Below are positions 63,973 to 64,000 of a stretch of DNA of 64,000 bases, one piece after another. Source of the DNA: Rufibacter latericius. Its GTDB lineage: Bacteria > Bacteroidota > Bacteroidia > Cytophagales > Hymenobacteraceae. A program made the translations under genes and the position numbers. Position 1 is the first letter of the stretch, and each line of letters opens with the position of its first letter. The notes beneath the pieces were generated by a model. That model had not been told where the DNA came from and made no database searches. It was given only the letters and a program-made list of their open reading frames with translations. The DNA is taken from positions 62,001-126,000 of the forward strand of contig NZ_RJJD01000005.1 in assembly GCF_003721515.1 (NCBI RefSeq). The letters are read 5' to 3'.

Positions 63973-63980
63973 CAAATGTA
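63973..63980 (-). promoter_or_regulatory. -7 element (TACATTTG) near xylanase gene
   Basis: Exact TAnnTTTG match on the minus strand, 142 bp upstream of the xylanase ATG. The -33 position falls at or beyond the window edge. Confidence 0.45.
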
Positions 63981-64000
63981 TCTAAGCCGCAGGAGAAGCC

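Overview
The window looks like chromosomal DNA of a Bacteroidota bacterium, most likely a cytophagal (Hymenobacteraceae-type) lineage. This is inferred from Bacteroidota-style promoters (TAnnTTTG at -7, in the best cases with TTG about 20 bp upstream), many lipoproteins with short Cys-terminated signal peptides, CarboxypepD_reg-like and DUF6252-like proteins, and a dense set of Bacteroidota-type glycoside hydrolases. The species cannot be named from the sequence alone.

Layout. 0-6 kb: the start of a DUF3616 gene, a small secreted protein, and a MacAB-like four-gene export operon (ATPase, two permeases, adaptor). 6-9.5 kb: a lipoprotein, a 2OG-Fe(II) oxygenase and a ChrA transporter. 9.6-15.7 kb: a six-gene nucleotide-sugar operon (wbpD-, wbpO-, galE-, rmlB-, wbpP- and rmlA-like) for a surface polysaccharide. 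15.9-43.1 kb: mostly housekeeping genes (prmC, ribD, free Met-R-sulfoxide reductase, psd, gdhA, cdsA, dusB, hemA, anmK, mscS) mixed with transporters, regulators and lipoproteins. 43.3 kb: a tRNA-Val(UAC) gene. 44.1-48.8 kb: a KaiC-KaiB-histidine kinase-response regulator module. 49.9-63.8 kb: one minus-strand arabinoxylan cluster. It holds a NUDIX-type sugar regulator, two esterases, three GH43 enzymes, and GH95, GH97 and GH10 enzymes. No SusC/SusD pair is visible, so any pair would lie beyond 64 kb or elsewhere.

The most unusual feature is a family of about 29 short imperfect palindromes of roughly 35 bp. The centre is conserved (TTTT-C-n-n-AAAA) and the arms vary but still pair. They sit just after genes and sometimes supply the stop codon. 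None occurs between 40.7 and 51.8 kb. That gap covers the Kai-type module beside the tRNA, which suggests the module arrived separately. The KaiC homologue has Ala at the position I align to cyanobacterial phospho-site Ser431 and keeps Thr at the Thr432 position, so if it signals it cannot use the canonical two-site cycle. Together with its adjacent kinase and receiver it may form a Kai-derived signalling pathway, not a clock as known.

Other intergenic DNA is also rich in inverted repeats, including a perfect 28-bp palindrome at 6.2 kb and two related repeat clusters at 30.9 and 38.1 kb.
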